Both the position numbers and the translations under genes were made by a program. From Oscillospiraceae bacterium (lineage in GTDB: Bacteria > Bacillota > Clostridia > Oscillospirales > CAG-272), in contig SVTL01000018.1 of NCBI GenBank assembly GCA_015063795.1, positions 1-33,959 of the forward strand: a stretch of DNA of 33,959 bases. Reading direction: 5' to 3'. A model generated the notes under the pieces. The model was not told the DNA's origin, made no database searches, and saw only the letters and a list, made by a program, of their open reading frames with translations. This document shows, piece by piece, positions 10,552 through 18,712 of this stretch (its first letter is position 1; the number at the start of each line of letters is the position of its first letter).

Positions 10552-11298
10552 ATGAACGATATGTCTGTATCCAATCCCAAGACTCTGCTGGGGATCTTAG
10601 GCGGCGTTGGTCCTCTCTCCTCCGCCTATCTCTACGAAATGATCACCAGCCACACCCCTGCCGAAAATGACCAGGAGCACATCGACATCATTCTCTGCTC
10701 CCGCGCCTCCACCCCCGACCGCACCGCCTTTATTTTAAAGGAAAGCGACGAGGATCCCTCTGAGCTTCTGGTGGGGGATGCCAAGCGTCTGGTTGCCTTT
10801 GGCGCCACCCATCTGGCCATCGCCTGCAACACCGCCCACTATTTCTATGACCGCATCAACGAGGCGGTGGATGTACCGGTGCTGAACATCATGCACGAAA
10901 CGGTGGAGACGGTCACCAAGCTGGGCGTGAGCAAGGTCGGTATTCTGGCCACCAAGGGCACCATCCATGCCCGTGTGTATCAGGATATGTGCGACAAGTT
11001 CGGCATCGCCTGCATCTGCCCCGACGAGGTCAATCAGCAGCGCGTGATGGACATCATCTACCGATCGGTCAAAAGCGGCAAGCCCGTCAACATGGGCGAG
11101 TTCTTCAAGGCCGCCGACTCCCTCCGCGAACGGGGATGCGAGAGACTGATCCTCGGCTGTACCGAGCTGTCGATCGTCAAAAAAGAACAGAAGCTGGGTC
11201 CTTATTTCCTCGACGCGCTGGAGGTGCTGGCCTACCGTGCCATCCAGATGAGCGGCAAGGAGCCCATCGGCTTCGATTTCACCGAAAGGAATCCTTGA
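10552..11298 (+). CDS. Aspartate/glutamate racemase family protein, probable aspartate racemase
   Basis: 248 residues, cofactor-independent two-cysteine racemase fold. The N-terminus has GILGGVGPLSSAYLYE. The two catalytic cysteines lie in AIACNTAH (first half) and LILGCTELS (second half). The overall form is the RacD/YgeA-like aspartate racemase group rather than MurI. Its ATG directly follows the TAA of the ATP-grasp gene, with GGAAGG inside that gene as ribosome site, so the two are translationally linked. It would supply D-Asp to the ligase. A second possible start lies three codons further on. Glutamate or broad-spectrum racemisation remains possible. Confidence 0.87.
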   Translation: MNDMSVSNPKTLLGILGGVGPLSSAYLYEMITSHTPAENDQEHIDIILCSRASTPDRTAFILKESDEDPSELLVGDAKRLVAFGATHLAIACNTAHYFYDRINEAVDVPVLNIMHETVETVTKLGVSKVGILATKGTIHARVYQDMCDKFGIACICPDEVNQQRVMDIIYRSVKSGKPVNMGEFFKAADSLRERGCERLILGCTELSIVKKEQKLGPYFLDALEVLAYRAIQMSGKEPIGFDFTERNP

Positions 11299-11303
11299 AG
11301 GCT

Positions 11304-12776
11304 ATGAAGCTCAGCAAGCTTCTTGCGGTCATCCCGCATGACGCAGACGAAAGAGCGGTGGAATTTGAGATCACCTCCCTCGCTTACGATTCACGAAAGG
11401 CCGTTTCAGGCTCGCTCTTTTTCTGTTTGAAGGGCGAAGTCACCGACGGCCATCTTTACGCGCAAAGCGCTTACGGCAACGGCTGCCGCGCCTTCCTTGT
11501 CACCCGCGAGGTCGCCCTGCCCCATGATGCGATCATCGTCAGAACCGACGACACCCGTCGGGCGCTGGCGCTTTTGTCTGCGGAATTTTTCGGTCACCCC
11601 GAGAAAAAGCTCCGTTTGATCGGCGTCACCGGCACCAAGGGCAAGACCACCGTCTCCACCCTCCTGGCCGATGCACTCAACCGCGCGGGCTACAAAACGG
11701 GGCTGATCGGCACCAACGGCATCCTCTTTGAGGGCAAAAAAACGCCCACCGCCAACTCCACCCCCGAAAGCTATGAGCTGCAGAAGGCCTTTGCCGATAT
11801 GGTCGAAGGCGGTGCGGAGTATGCGGTGATGGAGGTCTCCTCCCAGGCCTATCTGACCGGGCGCGTGTACGGTCTTTCCTTCCATCTCGGCATCTACACC
11901 AACCTGTCCGCCGACCACATCGGCCCCGGCGAGCACAAGGATTTTGAAAACTATATGCAGTGCAAGAGCATGCTCTTTGCTCACTCCCGCTATGCGCTGA
12001 TCAATGTTGACGATGCCTATTCCGAGGCCATGGCGCTGGCCGCTGCGGGCGATGTTTTGTACTATTCGCTCGAAAACGAGGCCGATTATGCCGCATCCGA
12101 CCTGGCGCTGCAAACGGTCAACGGCTCGCCCGGCATGGCCTTTTCCGCCTCCCTGCAGAAGCGCGGACAGCACGCCTTCCGTGTGCGTACCCCCGGTCGG
12201 TACAGCGTTTACAACGCGCTGGCCGTGGCCGCCGCCTGCGACATCCTCGGTCTGACTGCCGAAAGCGCCGAACAAACGCTGGAAAACACCAACGTGGACG
12301 GCCGCTTCGAGATCGTGCCTGCCCTTCCCATGCGCACCTTTGTCATCGACTATGCTCACAACGAGCTGAGCCTGCAGAACATTCTCGAAACCCTGCGGCT
12401 GTATGAGCCGAAGAGGCTTGTCTGTCTGTTCGGCAGCGTGGGCGGACGCACCGAGCTTCGGCGAAAGGCCATGGGCGAAATCGCCGCTTCTCTGTGCGAT
12501 TTCTGCATTCTCACCTCGGACAACCCGGGCAGTGAGCCGCCGACGGACATCATTGCCGACATCGAAAAGGGCTTTCTCGGGCACGATTGCCCGTATACGG
12601 TCATTCCCGACCGCGAGGAGGCCATCCGCCATGCGGTGCTCCATTCGCAGGAGGGGGATGTGATCCTCTTTGCCGGCAAGGGGCATGAAACCTACCAGCT
12701 GATCGACGGCGTAAAGGTCCCATTCTGCGAAAGAGAGATCATCGAACAGAGCGCAAAATGGATGCCGACGGTGTAA
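11304..12776 (+). CDS. murE: MurE: UDP-MurNAc-L-Ala-D-Glu ligase adding the third stem residue (not DAP-type motif)
   Basis: About 490 residues from MKLSKLL, five bases after the racemase stop. Mur ligase layout: N-terminal UDP-MurNAc-binding domain (ITSLAYDSRKA), central ATPase with GTKGKTT (residues 110-116), NLSADHIGPGEH with the carbamylated-lysine segment CKSMLF, then the C-terminal domain with DYAHNELSLQNIL and GSVGGRTELRRKAMGE. DAP-adding MurE enzymes carry DNPR; here the motif is DNPG (residues 406-409). The Arg that contacts the second carboxylate of meso-DAP is therefore absent, which points to L-Lys, L-Orn or another diamino acid. That agrees with the adjacent D-Asp-ligase-like gene. 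It could be a paralogue of a second MurE elsewhere in the genome. Confidence 0.9.
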   Translation: MKLSKLLAVIPHDADERAVEFEITSLAYDSRKAVSGSLFFCLKGEVTDGHLYAQSAYGNGCRAFLVTREVALPHDAIIVRTDDTRRALALLSAEFFGHPEKKLRLIGVTGTKGKTTVSTLLADALNRAGYKTGLIGTNGILFEGKKTPTANSTPESYELQKAFADMVEGGAEYAVMEVSSQAYLTGRVYGLSFHLGIYTNLSADHIGPGEHKDFENYMQCKSMLFAHSRYALINVDDAYSEAMALAAAGDVLYYSLENEADYAASDLALQTVNGSPGMAFSASLQKRGQHAFRVRTPGRYSVYNALAVAAACDILGLTAESAEQTLENTNVDGRFEIVPALPMRTFVIDYAHNELSLQNILETLRLYEPKRLVCLFGSVGGRTELRRKAMGEIAASLCDFCILTSDNPGSEPPTDIIADIEKGFLGHDCPYTVIPDREEAIRHAVLHSQEGDVILFAGKGHETYQLIDGVKVPFCEREIIEQSAKWMPTV

Positions 12777-12895
12777 GAGGGAAAGAAAAAAGCGGAAAGC
12801 TCCGCTCAAAGCCATAAAATGCAGCGGTTCTTGCAAAACAAGCATAGGATCGCTGTTTTTGGAAGAAAAAAGTCTTTTGAAAGGAAAGCAAAACC

Positions 12896-15646
12896 ATGAA
12901 AAAAGCACTTTGTCTCGCGCTTCTTTTGACCGTTCTCTGCTTCGGTCTGGCACTTCTGCCAACTGCGGCGGAAGGAGAAACGGAGAGCACCATCGGTGCG
13001 CCTGATGGAATTGGAGCACCCGATGACATTGGAGCGCCTGAATTGCCTGTGCCCACCATCCCGACCGATAACTGGCTGGATTATGCAGAGACAGTCGCAG
13101 AAAAGGATGGTGTATATGAGATCTCAAAACCCGAGCAGCTCGCTTGGATCGCCAGAGAACTCGTGCTTCTCAAAAGCGATTTCAAAGGCAAAACCATCAA
13201 GCTGATGAACGACATTGATCTGTCCTCCCATCTCTGGACACCCATCGGCCACAAGGACATGGCCTTTGCCGGCAGTTTTGACGGGCAGGGACACACGATC
13301 CGCGGCCTCATCATCACCGATGCTTCCGAAGCCGGAACCTTTGTCGGCTTGTTCGGAAAGGCCGCATCCGATCTCAAAAACATCACAATTTCCGATTCTT
13401 ATTTGAATGTAACACCGTCGTCCGGTTCTGTATATAGTGCATATGCCCATATTGGAGCACTTGCGGGAGATTCATCCGGCAAAATCACAAACTGCCACGT
13501 GATCAACACAACGGTTATCGGGAACGCTGTTGCTTCCTCTCCGGACCTCCAAAACAGCAGAACCAGCAACAGCTTCAGCTTTGCCGGTGCTCTTGTAGGC
13601 TCTGCGTCATCTTCGGTTACAGGTTGCACCATCACCAACACATCGGTAACAGGCAGTGCCAAATCCGGATCGGGCGGTGACTTTACATCCAGTTATAGCA
13701 GAGGCTACACCGGCGGTCTTGCGGGTGATGTCTCTTCTTCTATCACCGACTGCCGTGTCGATAACACATCAGTAGATGGCAGTGCGAAAGCCGGAACCAC
13801 CTCGGAAAACCATACCGGCGGCCTTGTAGGATATGCCTCTTCTGTCGTTTCGATCAAGAACTGCAGCATCAGCAGCACTTTGGTGAATAGCTCTGACTAC
13901 TCCTACTGCCATACCGGCGGTCTTATAGGAAGCGCAGATGCTTCCTCCATTACAATTATCAACTGCAATGTCAATGAGGTGGCAATAACAGGCGATGCCC
14001 ACGGTGATATCAGCTACACAGGAGGCCTTATGGGAAGTGCAAGTATAACTTCTTATTCTGCAGCCATTACAATCAAAGGCTGTGATATTGACAGCGTAAC
14101 GGTGATCGGAAAACACTCTTCCTACAAATACAGTTACAGCCATGTCGGCGGCCTTGTAGGATATGTATTGGATTCGTATTCTCTTGACATATCAAACTGC
14201 AACGTCCGTCATGCATCGGTAATCGGAGAATGCTTCTACGATAATTACAACACAAACAGCTACAGCTACGCCGGCGGTCTTGTGGGGTATGCAAACCTGT
14301 ATCATTCTCTTGACCTCACAAACTGCTGTGTCAGTGATGCAACGATAAAGGGCAACGGTTATACAGGCGGTCTTTTAGGTGGTTCCGCTGCTTCCGTTTT
14401 CGCTTCAAAAAGCTTTGTCAAACAGGCTTCTCTGATATCAAGCGGAACCATGGGCGGTTTATTCGGTCAAGTTTCCTCCCTTTCTGCGCTTAATTGCGGT
14501 GTCGTAAACAGTCTTTTCGATGCAAGATGGGGGGATTCCTATCAGTGCTTGATCGGCGGTATCGTCGGTGATGTAAAAAAAGGATGTCTGGAAAACTGTT
14601 TTGCCGCATTGAGTTTGACCGCCGAAACCTCAGACTACAAGATCGGCGGCATCGCTGCCAACTGCGGCGCATCGCTTTATAATTGTTATGCTCATCTGGA
14701 CACCGCCGCAACTTGGTACGGTGTCGCTCATACAAGCACCGACAGCCATTCGAACCTGTATTACAACAGCACAGCAGCGGCAGATTTTTATTCCAACAGC
14801 GGACGAGTTTTCAGCTGTAAGGCAATGACCGATGCCGAAATGAAGGCGGAAACGTTTGTCAATACCCTCAACAGCTACTGGGGAGACAAGGTAAATCAGT
14901 ATTGGAACGCAGATGACAGCGCCGTAAACAGCGGCTACCCCATTTTGAATGCGCCGACTGTTACATCCATCGAAGCCATCGGACCTTCCGAGCGCGGCGG
15001 TTCCATCCGCTTACTGTTCCACGGCACGGGAATTGAAAACATTCAAAACGCCTCCTTGGAATCCACCGATACCACGGCAGCAATCGTACAACCGACATTC
15101 TCCTCCGCCACTCTGTTTACTGCATCCATAACACCGGCCGCAAACAAATGGTCATGGTCATCCGTAACACAACAATATTATTATTCAGGCAGTGTAACGT
15201 TAATCATAGACGAACTTGAGGAACACTATGAATTTTCCGCCTATCTGACACCCGAAATTGCCCTGCCCAAAGTCACTGCTCTCTCCTGCACAAATGTCAT
15301 CGCTATGAACGGCGGAAAAGTTGACGTCCTGCTGAGCGGCGAAAACCTTGCCTCCTGCACCGAAACGATCACGCTGAAGGCTACCTCCTCCACGGGGACA
15401 GTCTCCGCCACCGACGCGGTCAAGGACGGCGATTCGCTGCGTATGACGCTGGACATCCCGAAAAACGAAACGACCTCCGACATTGTGTACACCCTGTCGG
15501 TCTCCATCGGAAGCACACCCCAGACTCTGCCAACGTACACACTGACCGTCAAAGCGCCTCACCCCTTCGACTTGAACAAAGACGGCAGCGTTGACGTGAT
15601 GGACGTGATCGTTCTCATCCGCTTCATCACGGATCCTGTTTCATAA
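12896..15646 (+). CDS. Large secreted GLUG-repeat protein with C-terminal half-dockerin
   Basis: 916 residues with a signal peptide (MKKALCLALLLT..., cleavage near TAAEGE). After it comes a short IGAPDxIGAPDD repeat, then an adhesin-like region opening with LAWIARELV and NDIDLSSHLWTPIG. Residues about 150-600 hold some ten GLUG-type repeats of the form (Y/H)xGGLxGxxxS, each followed by an NC(x)V strand, predicting a right-handed beta-solenoid. Ig-like beta domains follow. The end, DLNKDGSVDVMDVIVLIRFI, is one calcium-binding dockerin-type half repeat; classical dockerins have two. There is no sortase signal. Codon and base composition in the repeat region is more AT-rich and Ser/Thr/Asn-rich than neighbours. 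It has AAAGGAA upstream and lies 119 bases after murE. It is probably exported and surface-associated; its ligand is unknown. Confidence 0.82.
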   Translation: MKKALCLALLLTVLCFGLALLPTAAEGETESTIGAPDGIGAPDDIGAPELPVPTIPTDNWLDYAETVAEKDGVYEISKPEQLAWIARELVLLKSDFKGKTIKLMNDIDLSSHLWTPIGHKDMAFAGSFDGQGHTIRGLIITDASEAGTFVGLFGKAASDLKNITISDSYLNVTPSSGSVYSAYAHIGALAGDSSGKITNCHVINTTVIGNAVASSPDLQNSRTSNSFSFAGALVGSASSSVTGCTITNTSVTGSAKSGSGGDFTSSYSRGYTGGLAGDVSSSITDCRVDNTSVDGSAKAGTTSENHTGGLVGYASSVVSIKNCSISSTLVNSSDYSYCHTGGLIGSADASSITIINCNVNEVAITGDAHGDISYTGGLMGSASITSYSAAITIKGCDIDSVTVIGKHSSYKYSYSHVGGLVGYVLDSYSLDISNCNVRHASVIGECFYDNYNTNSYSYAGGLVGYANLYHSLDLTNCCVSDATIKGNGYTGGLLGGSAASVFASKSFVKQASLISSGTMGGLFGQVSSLSALNCGVVNSLFDARWGDSYQCLIGGIVGDVKKGCLENCFAALSLTAETSDYKIGGIAANCGASLYNCYAHLDTAATWYGVAHTSTDSHSNLYYNSTAAADFYSNSGRVFSCKAMTDAEMKAETFVNTLNSYWGDKVNQYWNADDSAVNSGYPILNAPTVTSIEAIGPSERGGSIRLLFHGTGIENIQNASLESTDTTAAIVQPTFSSATLFTASITPAANKWSWSSVTQQYYYSGSVTLIIDELEEHYEFSAYLTPEIALPKVTALSCTNVIAMNGGKVDVLLSGENLASCTETITLKATSSTGTVSATDAVKDGDSLRMTLDIPKNETTSDIVYTLSVSIGSTPQTLPTYTLTVKAPHPFDLNKDGSVDVMDVIVLIRFITDPVS

Positions 15647-15662
15647 ATCCAAACACAAAATA

Positions 15663-15702
15663 AAAAGGACTTCTTCCCTTTTCCGGGGATCGAAGTCCTT
15701 TT
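15663..15702. terminator. Bidirectional Rho-independent terminator
   Basis: AAAAGGACTTC (15663-15673) pairs with GAAGTCCTTTT (15692-15702), with A-rich and T-rich flanks on both sides. It separates the convergent GLUG-protein and lipoprotein genes. Confidence 0.9.
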
Positions 15703-15722
15703 TCCTTATTCGTTTGATCCGC

Positions 15723-16199
15723 TTATTTCAGCGCCTCATAGAAGGCAGCCACCGCACCCGAGCGGTAGTCATCGCCGAGGATGGTGTAGGCCACATACAG
15801 ACCGGCCTGCTGGCTCTCGGCATTCTTGATCTTCGGATACTGGTCGGGCAGATACTCGGGCATCCAAGCGTCGTTTCGCATCTGAAGATAGGCATCCACC
15901 TGCGCCTTCAGCTCGGCAACCTTCTCTTCATCGGCAGCCTTGAACACCGCATATTCATCCATGTTCGTGCTGGAATCGGGGACCATGACCGTATATTCGG
16001 CGCAGAGCGCGGTGTCAATGCCCATGTACGAGGTAACAAAATCCTCGCTCGCAACGGCCAGCACATTCTCCTGATCGGTGCTCGCCTTCATCGATGCGAT
16101 CACGTCGGAAACGGCAACGTCCTCACGGTAGGTGGTGCCGCAGGCGGTCAGCGCGAGCAGAAGCAGGACTGCGGTCAGAATCAAAGTCAGTTTTTTCAT
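15723..16199 (-). CDS. DUF4358-like lipoprotein
   Basis: 158 residues from MKKLTLILT, chosen because AAGGAG precedes it; the longer upstream frame lacks a site. A lipoprotein signal peptide ends in the lipobox LTAC. The mature part is small, acidic and helical-looking, with KVAELKAQVDAYLQMRNDAWM and SGLYVAYTILGDD-like AGLYVAYTILGDD, which fits the uncharacterised DUF4358 family. Such lipoproteins are often found next to SGNH/GDSL hydrolases in Clostridia, as here (62 bases upstream on the same strand). The pair would act outside the membrane, perhaps on an acylated wall polymer. The function is unproven and the family call rests on remembered features. Confidence 0.7.
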   Translation of the reverse strand: MKKLTLILTAVLLLLALTACGTTYREDVAVSDVIASMKASTDQENVLAVASEDFVTSYMGIDTALCAEYTVMVPDSSTNMDEYAVFKAADEEKVAELKAQVDAYLQMRNDAWMPEYLPDQYPKIKNAESQQAGLYVAYTILGDDYRSGAVAAFYEALK

Positions 16200-16261
16200 G
16201 TTTTTCTCCTTATTTATATGTCTTTTTCTTTTTCGTTTGGATCGATCGGCGACGTGCTCCG

Positions 16262-17260
16262 TCAGGGCTCGATCGGTGCAGCGGGCGGCGGGGCTGTCAT
16301 TCCCCAATCGGGATGCTGATGGCGGCGGACATAGTCCAGCTCCACGTTAAAGCCGGCCACGTTCAGGTGCATTCCGTCACCGTTCTGGTAGTCCTGCGGC
16401 AGGAAGCCGTCCTCACCGATCAGCGCCGAATAGGTGTCCAGATACTTGACTCCGCGATCGGCGGCGATCTTCACGATCCATCCGTTTGCCGCCGCGATCT
16501 TCACATTGTTGATCGCATGCTGCTTGTCATAGTGGGAGGCAACGGGAAAGATCGACTGCAGGATCACAAGCGTATCCGGGCTGGCGGTCTTGATGTCGTC
16601 GATCAGGCGGCCGTAGGAGGAAGCGAAATCGTCCTCGTCCATGAACGAAACGCCGTTGACACCCAGCGTGATGACCAGCACCGCCGGCTTTTTCATGCCG
16701 ACGGCATCCTTGATCAGGTATTCCTCCCCATCGTCGGGGTAGAGGATCTTGTCGTAATTGGCACGCGAGAGCGTCAGCGTTCTTGCCACGGGCGTCCAGA
16801 CCTGTGCGGTCTCCTTGCCACCGGCCAGCATTTCGTAATGCAGAAGACCGTAGGTGGTGGAGTCGCCGAGAAAGACGATGGAGTCCAGATACTCCTGTCC
16901 GCCATCGGCGGTCTCATCAAGAACCGTATCGGGATAGAGCGTTTCCCACTCGCCGGGATCGTACACGCCCGCCGGAACCGACACAAACGCCGTCGTTTCA
17001 CTGCTTTCGGGCGGCTGCGTCACGGGCGGAGGCGGGAGAGTGGTTTCGGGAGAGACGGCAGGGGCAGTGCTTTCAGCCGGGGTGGAAACGGCACGTGTCT
17101 CAAGCGTATCGAGAACGGCAAAGGCATCGGTCTCCGCCGGCTCGCGGTCGCTGTGTACAAGATAAAGCGCAACCGACAGCAGGACCATCGCGGCCGCCGC
17201 TGTCCCCAACAGAGCGATCAGCGCCGTGCGCATCCGTTTTGTTTTTTCCGTATATGTCAT
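16262..17260 (-). CDS. Membrane-anchored SGNH/GDSL-type hydrolase
   Basis: 332 residues. A short cytoplasmic tail and one transmembrane helix (about 13-35) are followed by a Pro/Thr-rich linker (about 55-92) that would span the wall, then an SGNH hydrolase domain. Block I is FLGDSTTYG with Ser134 as nucleophile. LGVNGVS stands in the block III position (usual GxND, here GVNG). The terminal DGMHLN carries the Asp and His of the triad. The likely reaction is removal of an O-acetyl or similar ester from an extracellular glycan. Transcription starts from the promoter at 17339-17367. The DUF4358-type lipoprotein follows in the same operon. Confidence 0.85.
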   Translation of the reverse strand: MTYTEKTKRMRTALIALLGTAAAAMVLLSVALYLVHSDREPAETDAFAVLDTLETRAVSTPAESTAPAVSPETTLPPPPVTQPPESSETTAFVSVPAGVYDPGEWETLYPDTVLDETADGGQEYLDSIVFLGDSTTYGLLHYEMLAGGKETAQVWTPVARTLTLSRANYDKILYPDDGEEYLIKDAVGMKKPAVLVITLGVNGVSFMDEDDFASSYGRLIDDIKTASPDTLVILQSIFPVASHYDKQHAINNVKIAAANGWIVKIAADRGVKYLDTYSALIGEDGFLPQDYQNGDGMHLNVAGFNVELDYVRRHQHPDWGMTAPPPAAPIEP

Positions 17261-17338
17261 CGAAACTCTTCTTCCATTGCGTAAAGTCTTGCGAAAAGCG
17301 GAGCGGTCAAAACTTGCCGCACACGCTTATCTTCATTT

Positions 17339-17367
17339 ATTATATCATTTACCCATAGTATAATCAA
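17339..17367 (-). promoter_or_regulatory. Sigma-A promoter of the SGNH hydrolase operon
   Basis: On the minus strand, TTGATT (17362-17367), a 17-bp spacer, then TATAAT (17339-17344) preceded by TGA. It is back to back with the rplJ promoter. Confidence 0.8.
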
Positions 17368-17436
17368 GAGAAAAAGGAAATATTCTTACGAAAAAAGTCG
17401 AATGAGATTTTTTTTGAGATTTTTTTGCCAAAACAC

Positions 17437-17465
17437 TTGACAAATACATAAGGTTGTGGTAATAT
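17437..17465 (+). promoter_or_regulatory. Sigma-A promoter of rplJ-rplL
   Basis: TTGACA (17437-17442), a 17-bp spacer and TAATAT (17460-17465) with TGG extended -10. It feeds straight into the L10 leader. Confidence 0.88.
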
Positions 17466-17480
17466 GTACAAGTAATCCAA

Positions 17481-17571
17481 AGACAGCAGGTGCAAAGTAA
17501 ATCCTGCCGAGGTGCACACAAGGTTGTTTTTCCCCGTGCTTTCCTTCGGTATTTGCACCGGCGGGAGGCAT
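17481..17571 (+). ncRNA. L10 leader (ribosomal protein autoregulatory element)
   Basis: The untranslated leader carries the characteristic L10-leader sequence: GACAGCAGGTGCAAA at its 5' end, CCTGCCGAGGTGCACACAAGG in the middle, and TTTGCACCGGCGGGAGGC at the 3' end. GGTGCAAA (17489-17496) pairs with TTTGCACC (17552-17559) to form the closing helix. In Firmicutes the L10(L12)4 complex binds this RNA and represses its own operon. It lies between a strong promoter and rplJ. Confidence 0.9.
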
Positions 17572-17593
17572 TTTATTTTGGGAGGTGAAAAAT

Positions 17594-18121
17594 ATGCCAA
17601 GTGCAAAGATTTTGGAATCCAAGAAGGCGATCGTTGCTGATCTGACCGAAAAGATCAAAGAATCGTCCTCCGGAGTCATCGTAAATTATTCGGGCATCAC
17701 GGTCGAAAACGATACCAAGCTTCGCGCCGATCTCCGCAAGGCAGGCGTTGAGTACAAGGTATATAAGAACTCGATCACCGGCAGAGCATGCGAAAACGCA
17801 GGTTATGAGGCTCTCAAGCCTCTGCTCGAAGGCATGACGGCCATTGCAATCAGTAAGGATCCCATCGCTCCTGCAAAGGTTCTGAGCGAATATGCAGAGA
17901 AGATTGAAAGCTTTGAGGTGAAGGGCGGCTTCATCGACGGCGAGGTCATCGACCAGGCCAAGGTGAAAGAGCTGGCTTCCATCCCCCCGAAGGAAGTTCT
18001 TATTTGCAAACTCATGGGCAGCATGATGAGCCCCCTGTACGGACTGGCTTACGGTCTCCAGGCTATCATCGACAAGAGCGGCGAAGCTCCTGCAGAAGCA
18101 GCAGAAACGCCTGCTGAATAA
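17594..18121 (+). CDS. rplJ: 50S ribosomal protein L10
   Basis: 175 residues starting MPSAKILESKKAIV. The ATG is chosen over an in-frame GTG at 17585 because that GTG is part of the GGAGGTG ribosome site. L10 anchors the L7/L12 stalk and binds 23S rRNA. The conserved segments include GVIVNYSGITV, LRKAGVEYKVYKNS and the KGGFIDG loop, followed by the C-terminal helix that holds L7/L12 dimers and an Ala/Glu-rich tail. Expression is set by the L10 leader upstream. Unusually, rplK-rplA do not precede it. Confidence 0.97.
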   Translation: MPSAKILESKKAIVADLTEKIKESSSGVIVNYSGITVENDTKLRADLRKAGVEYKVYKNSITGRACENAGYEALKPLLEGMTAIAISKDPIAPAKVLSEYAEKIESFEVKGGFIDGEVIDQAKVKELASIPPKEVLICKLMGSMMSPLYGLAYGLQAIIDKSGEAPAEAAETPAE

Positions 18122-18162
18122 TTTAGGAAAATTTTATTTAATAAATACGGAGGAAATTCAAA

Positions 18163-18543
18163 ATGGCAAGCGAAAAGATTACCCAGATGTTAGAAGATAT
18201 AAAGACTCTTACGATCCTCGAGCTCTCCGAGCTCGTTAAGGCTCTCGAAGAGGAATTCGGCGTTTCCGCCGCTCCCGTGGCTGTTGCCGCTGCCGGTGCT
18301 CCCGGTGCTGCTGCTCCCGCTGCTGAGGAGAAGACCGAGTTCGACGTTATCCTTGCTGAGGCCGGCGCTAAGAAGCTGGAAGTCATCAAGGTTGTCCGCG
18401 AACTGACCGGTCTGGGTCTGAAGGATGCTAAGGACCTCGTTGAGGCTGCTCCTAAGGCCATCAAGGAAGGCGCTTCCAAGGAAGATGCCGAGGCTATCAA
18501 GGCCAAGCTGACCGAAGCCGGCGCTGTTGTCGAGCTGAAGTAA
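18163..18543 (+). CDS. rplL: 50S ribosomal protein L7/L12
   Basis: 126 residues with GGAGG upstream. An N-terminal dimerisation helix pair is followed by an Ala/Pro/Gly hinge ([13 protein letters not shown]) and the C-terminal factor-binding domain with EKTEFDVIL and [19 protein letters not shown]. It is the stalk protein that recruits GTPase translation factors. It lies 41 bases after rplJ under the same promoter and leader. rpoB does not follow; a hairpin and a tRNA gene do. Confidence 0.98.
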   Translation: MASEKITQMLEDIKTLTILELSELVKALEEEFGVSAAPVAVAAAGAPGAAAPAAEEKTEFDVILAEAGAKKLEVIKVVRELTGLGLKDAKDLVEAAPKAIKEGASKEDAEAIKAKLTEAGAVVELK

Positions 18544-18561
18544 TCACAGCAAGTTGTTTGT

Positions 18562-18595
18562 CCCGAGAAACCGTTTATTCAAGCGGTTTCTCGGG
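18562..18595 (+). terminator. Strong hairpin after rplL
   Basis: CCCGAGAAACCG (18562-18573) pairs perfectly with CGGTTTCTCGGG (18584-18595) around a 10-base loop. No T-run follows, so it may act as a processing or mRNA 3'-end stabilising structure, or a weak terminator, rather than a classical intrinsic terminator. Confidence 0.6.
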
Positions 18596-18620
18596 AACAA
18601 TACCCCTATAAACCATCTTT

Positions 18621-18712
18621 GGAGAGATGGCTGAGCTGGTCTAAGGCGCACGACTGGAAATCGTGTATGGGCTAATACCCCATCGAGGGTTCGAATCCCT
18701 CTCTCTCCGCCA
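18621..18712 (+). tRNA. tRNA-Ser (anticodon GGA), CCA encoded
   Basis: The acceptor stem is GGAGAGA (18621-18627) with TCTCTCC (18702-18708), discriminator G and encoded CCA (18710-18712). The anticodon arm CACGA/TCGTG encloses CTGGAAA, so the anticodon is GGA (18656-18658), reading UCC/UCU. A long variable arm typical of tRNA-Ser and the GGTTCGAATCC T-arm are present. Its 3' 20 bases are repeated at 18883-18902. Confidence 0.97.

Noticed and set aside
10989..11303. In-frame extension of murE to an earlier ATG
   Set aside because: It would overlap most of the racemase gene; the MurE N-terminal domain begins at 11304.
12791..12806. Terminator after murE
   Set aside because: The AGCGGA/TCCGCT hairpin has only six pairs and no T-run, so it is not a credible intrinsic terminator.
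11406..13127. 573-codon minus-strand open frame
   Set aside because: Antisense to murE and the start of the GLUG gene; composition is that of a shadow frame.
13400..14700. CRISPR-like or nucleotide-level repeat array
   Set aside because: The periodicity is in the protein (GLUG repeats); the DNA copies are diverged and in frame, with no uniform repeat-spacer pattern.
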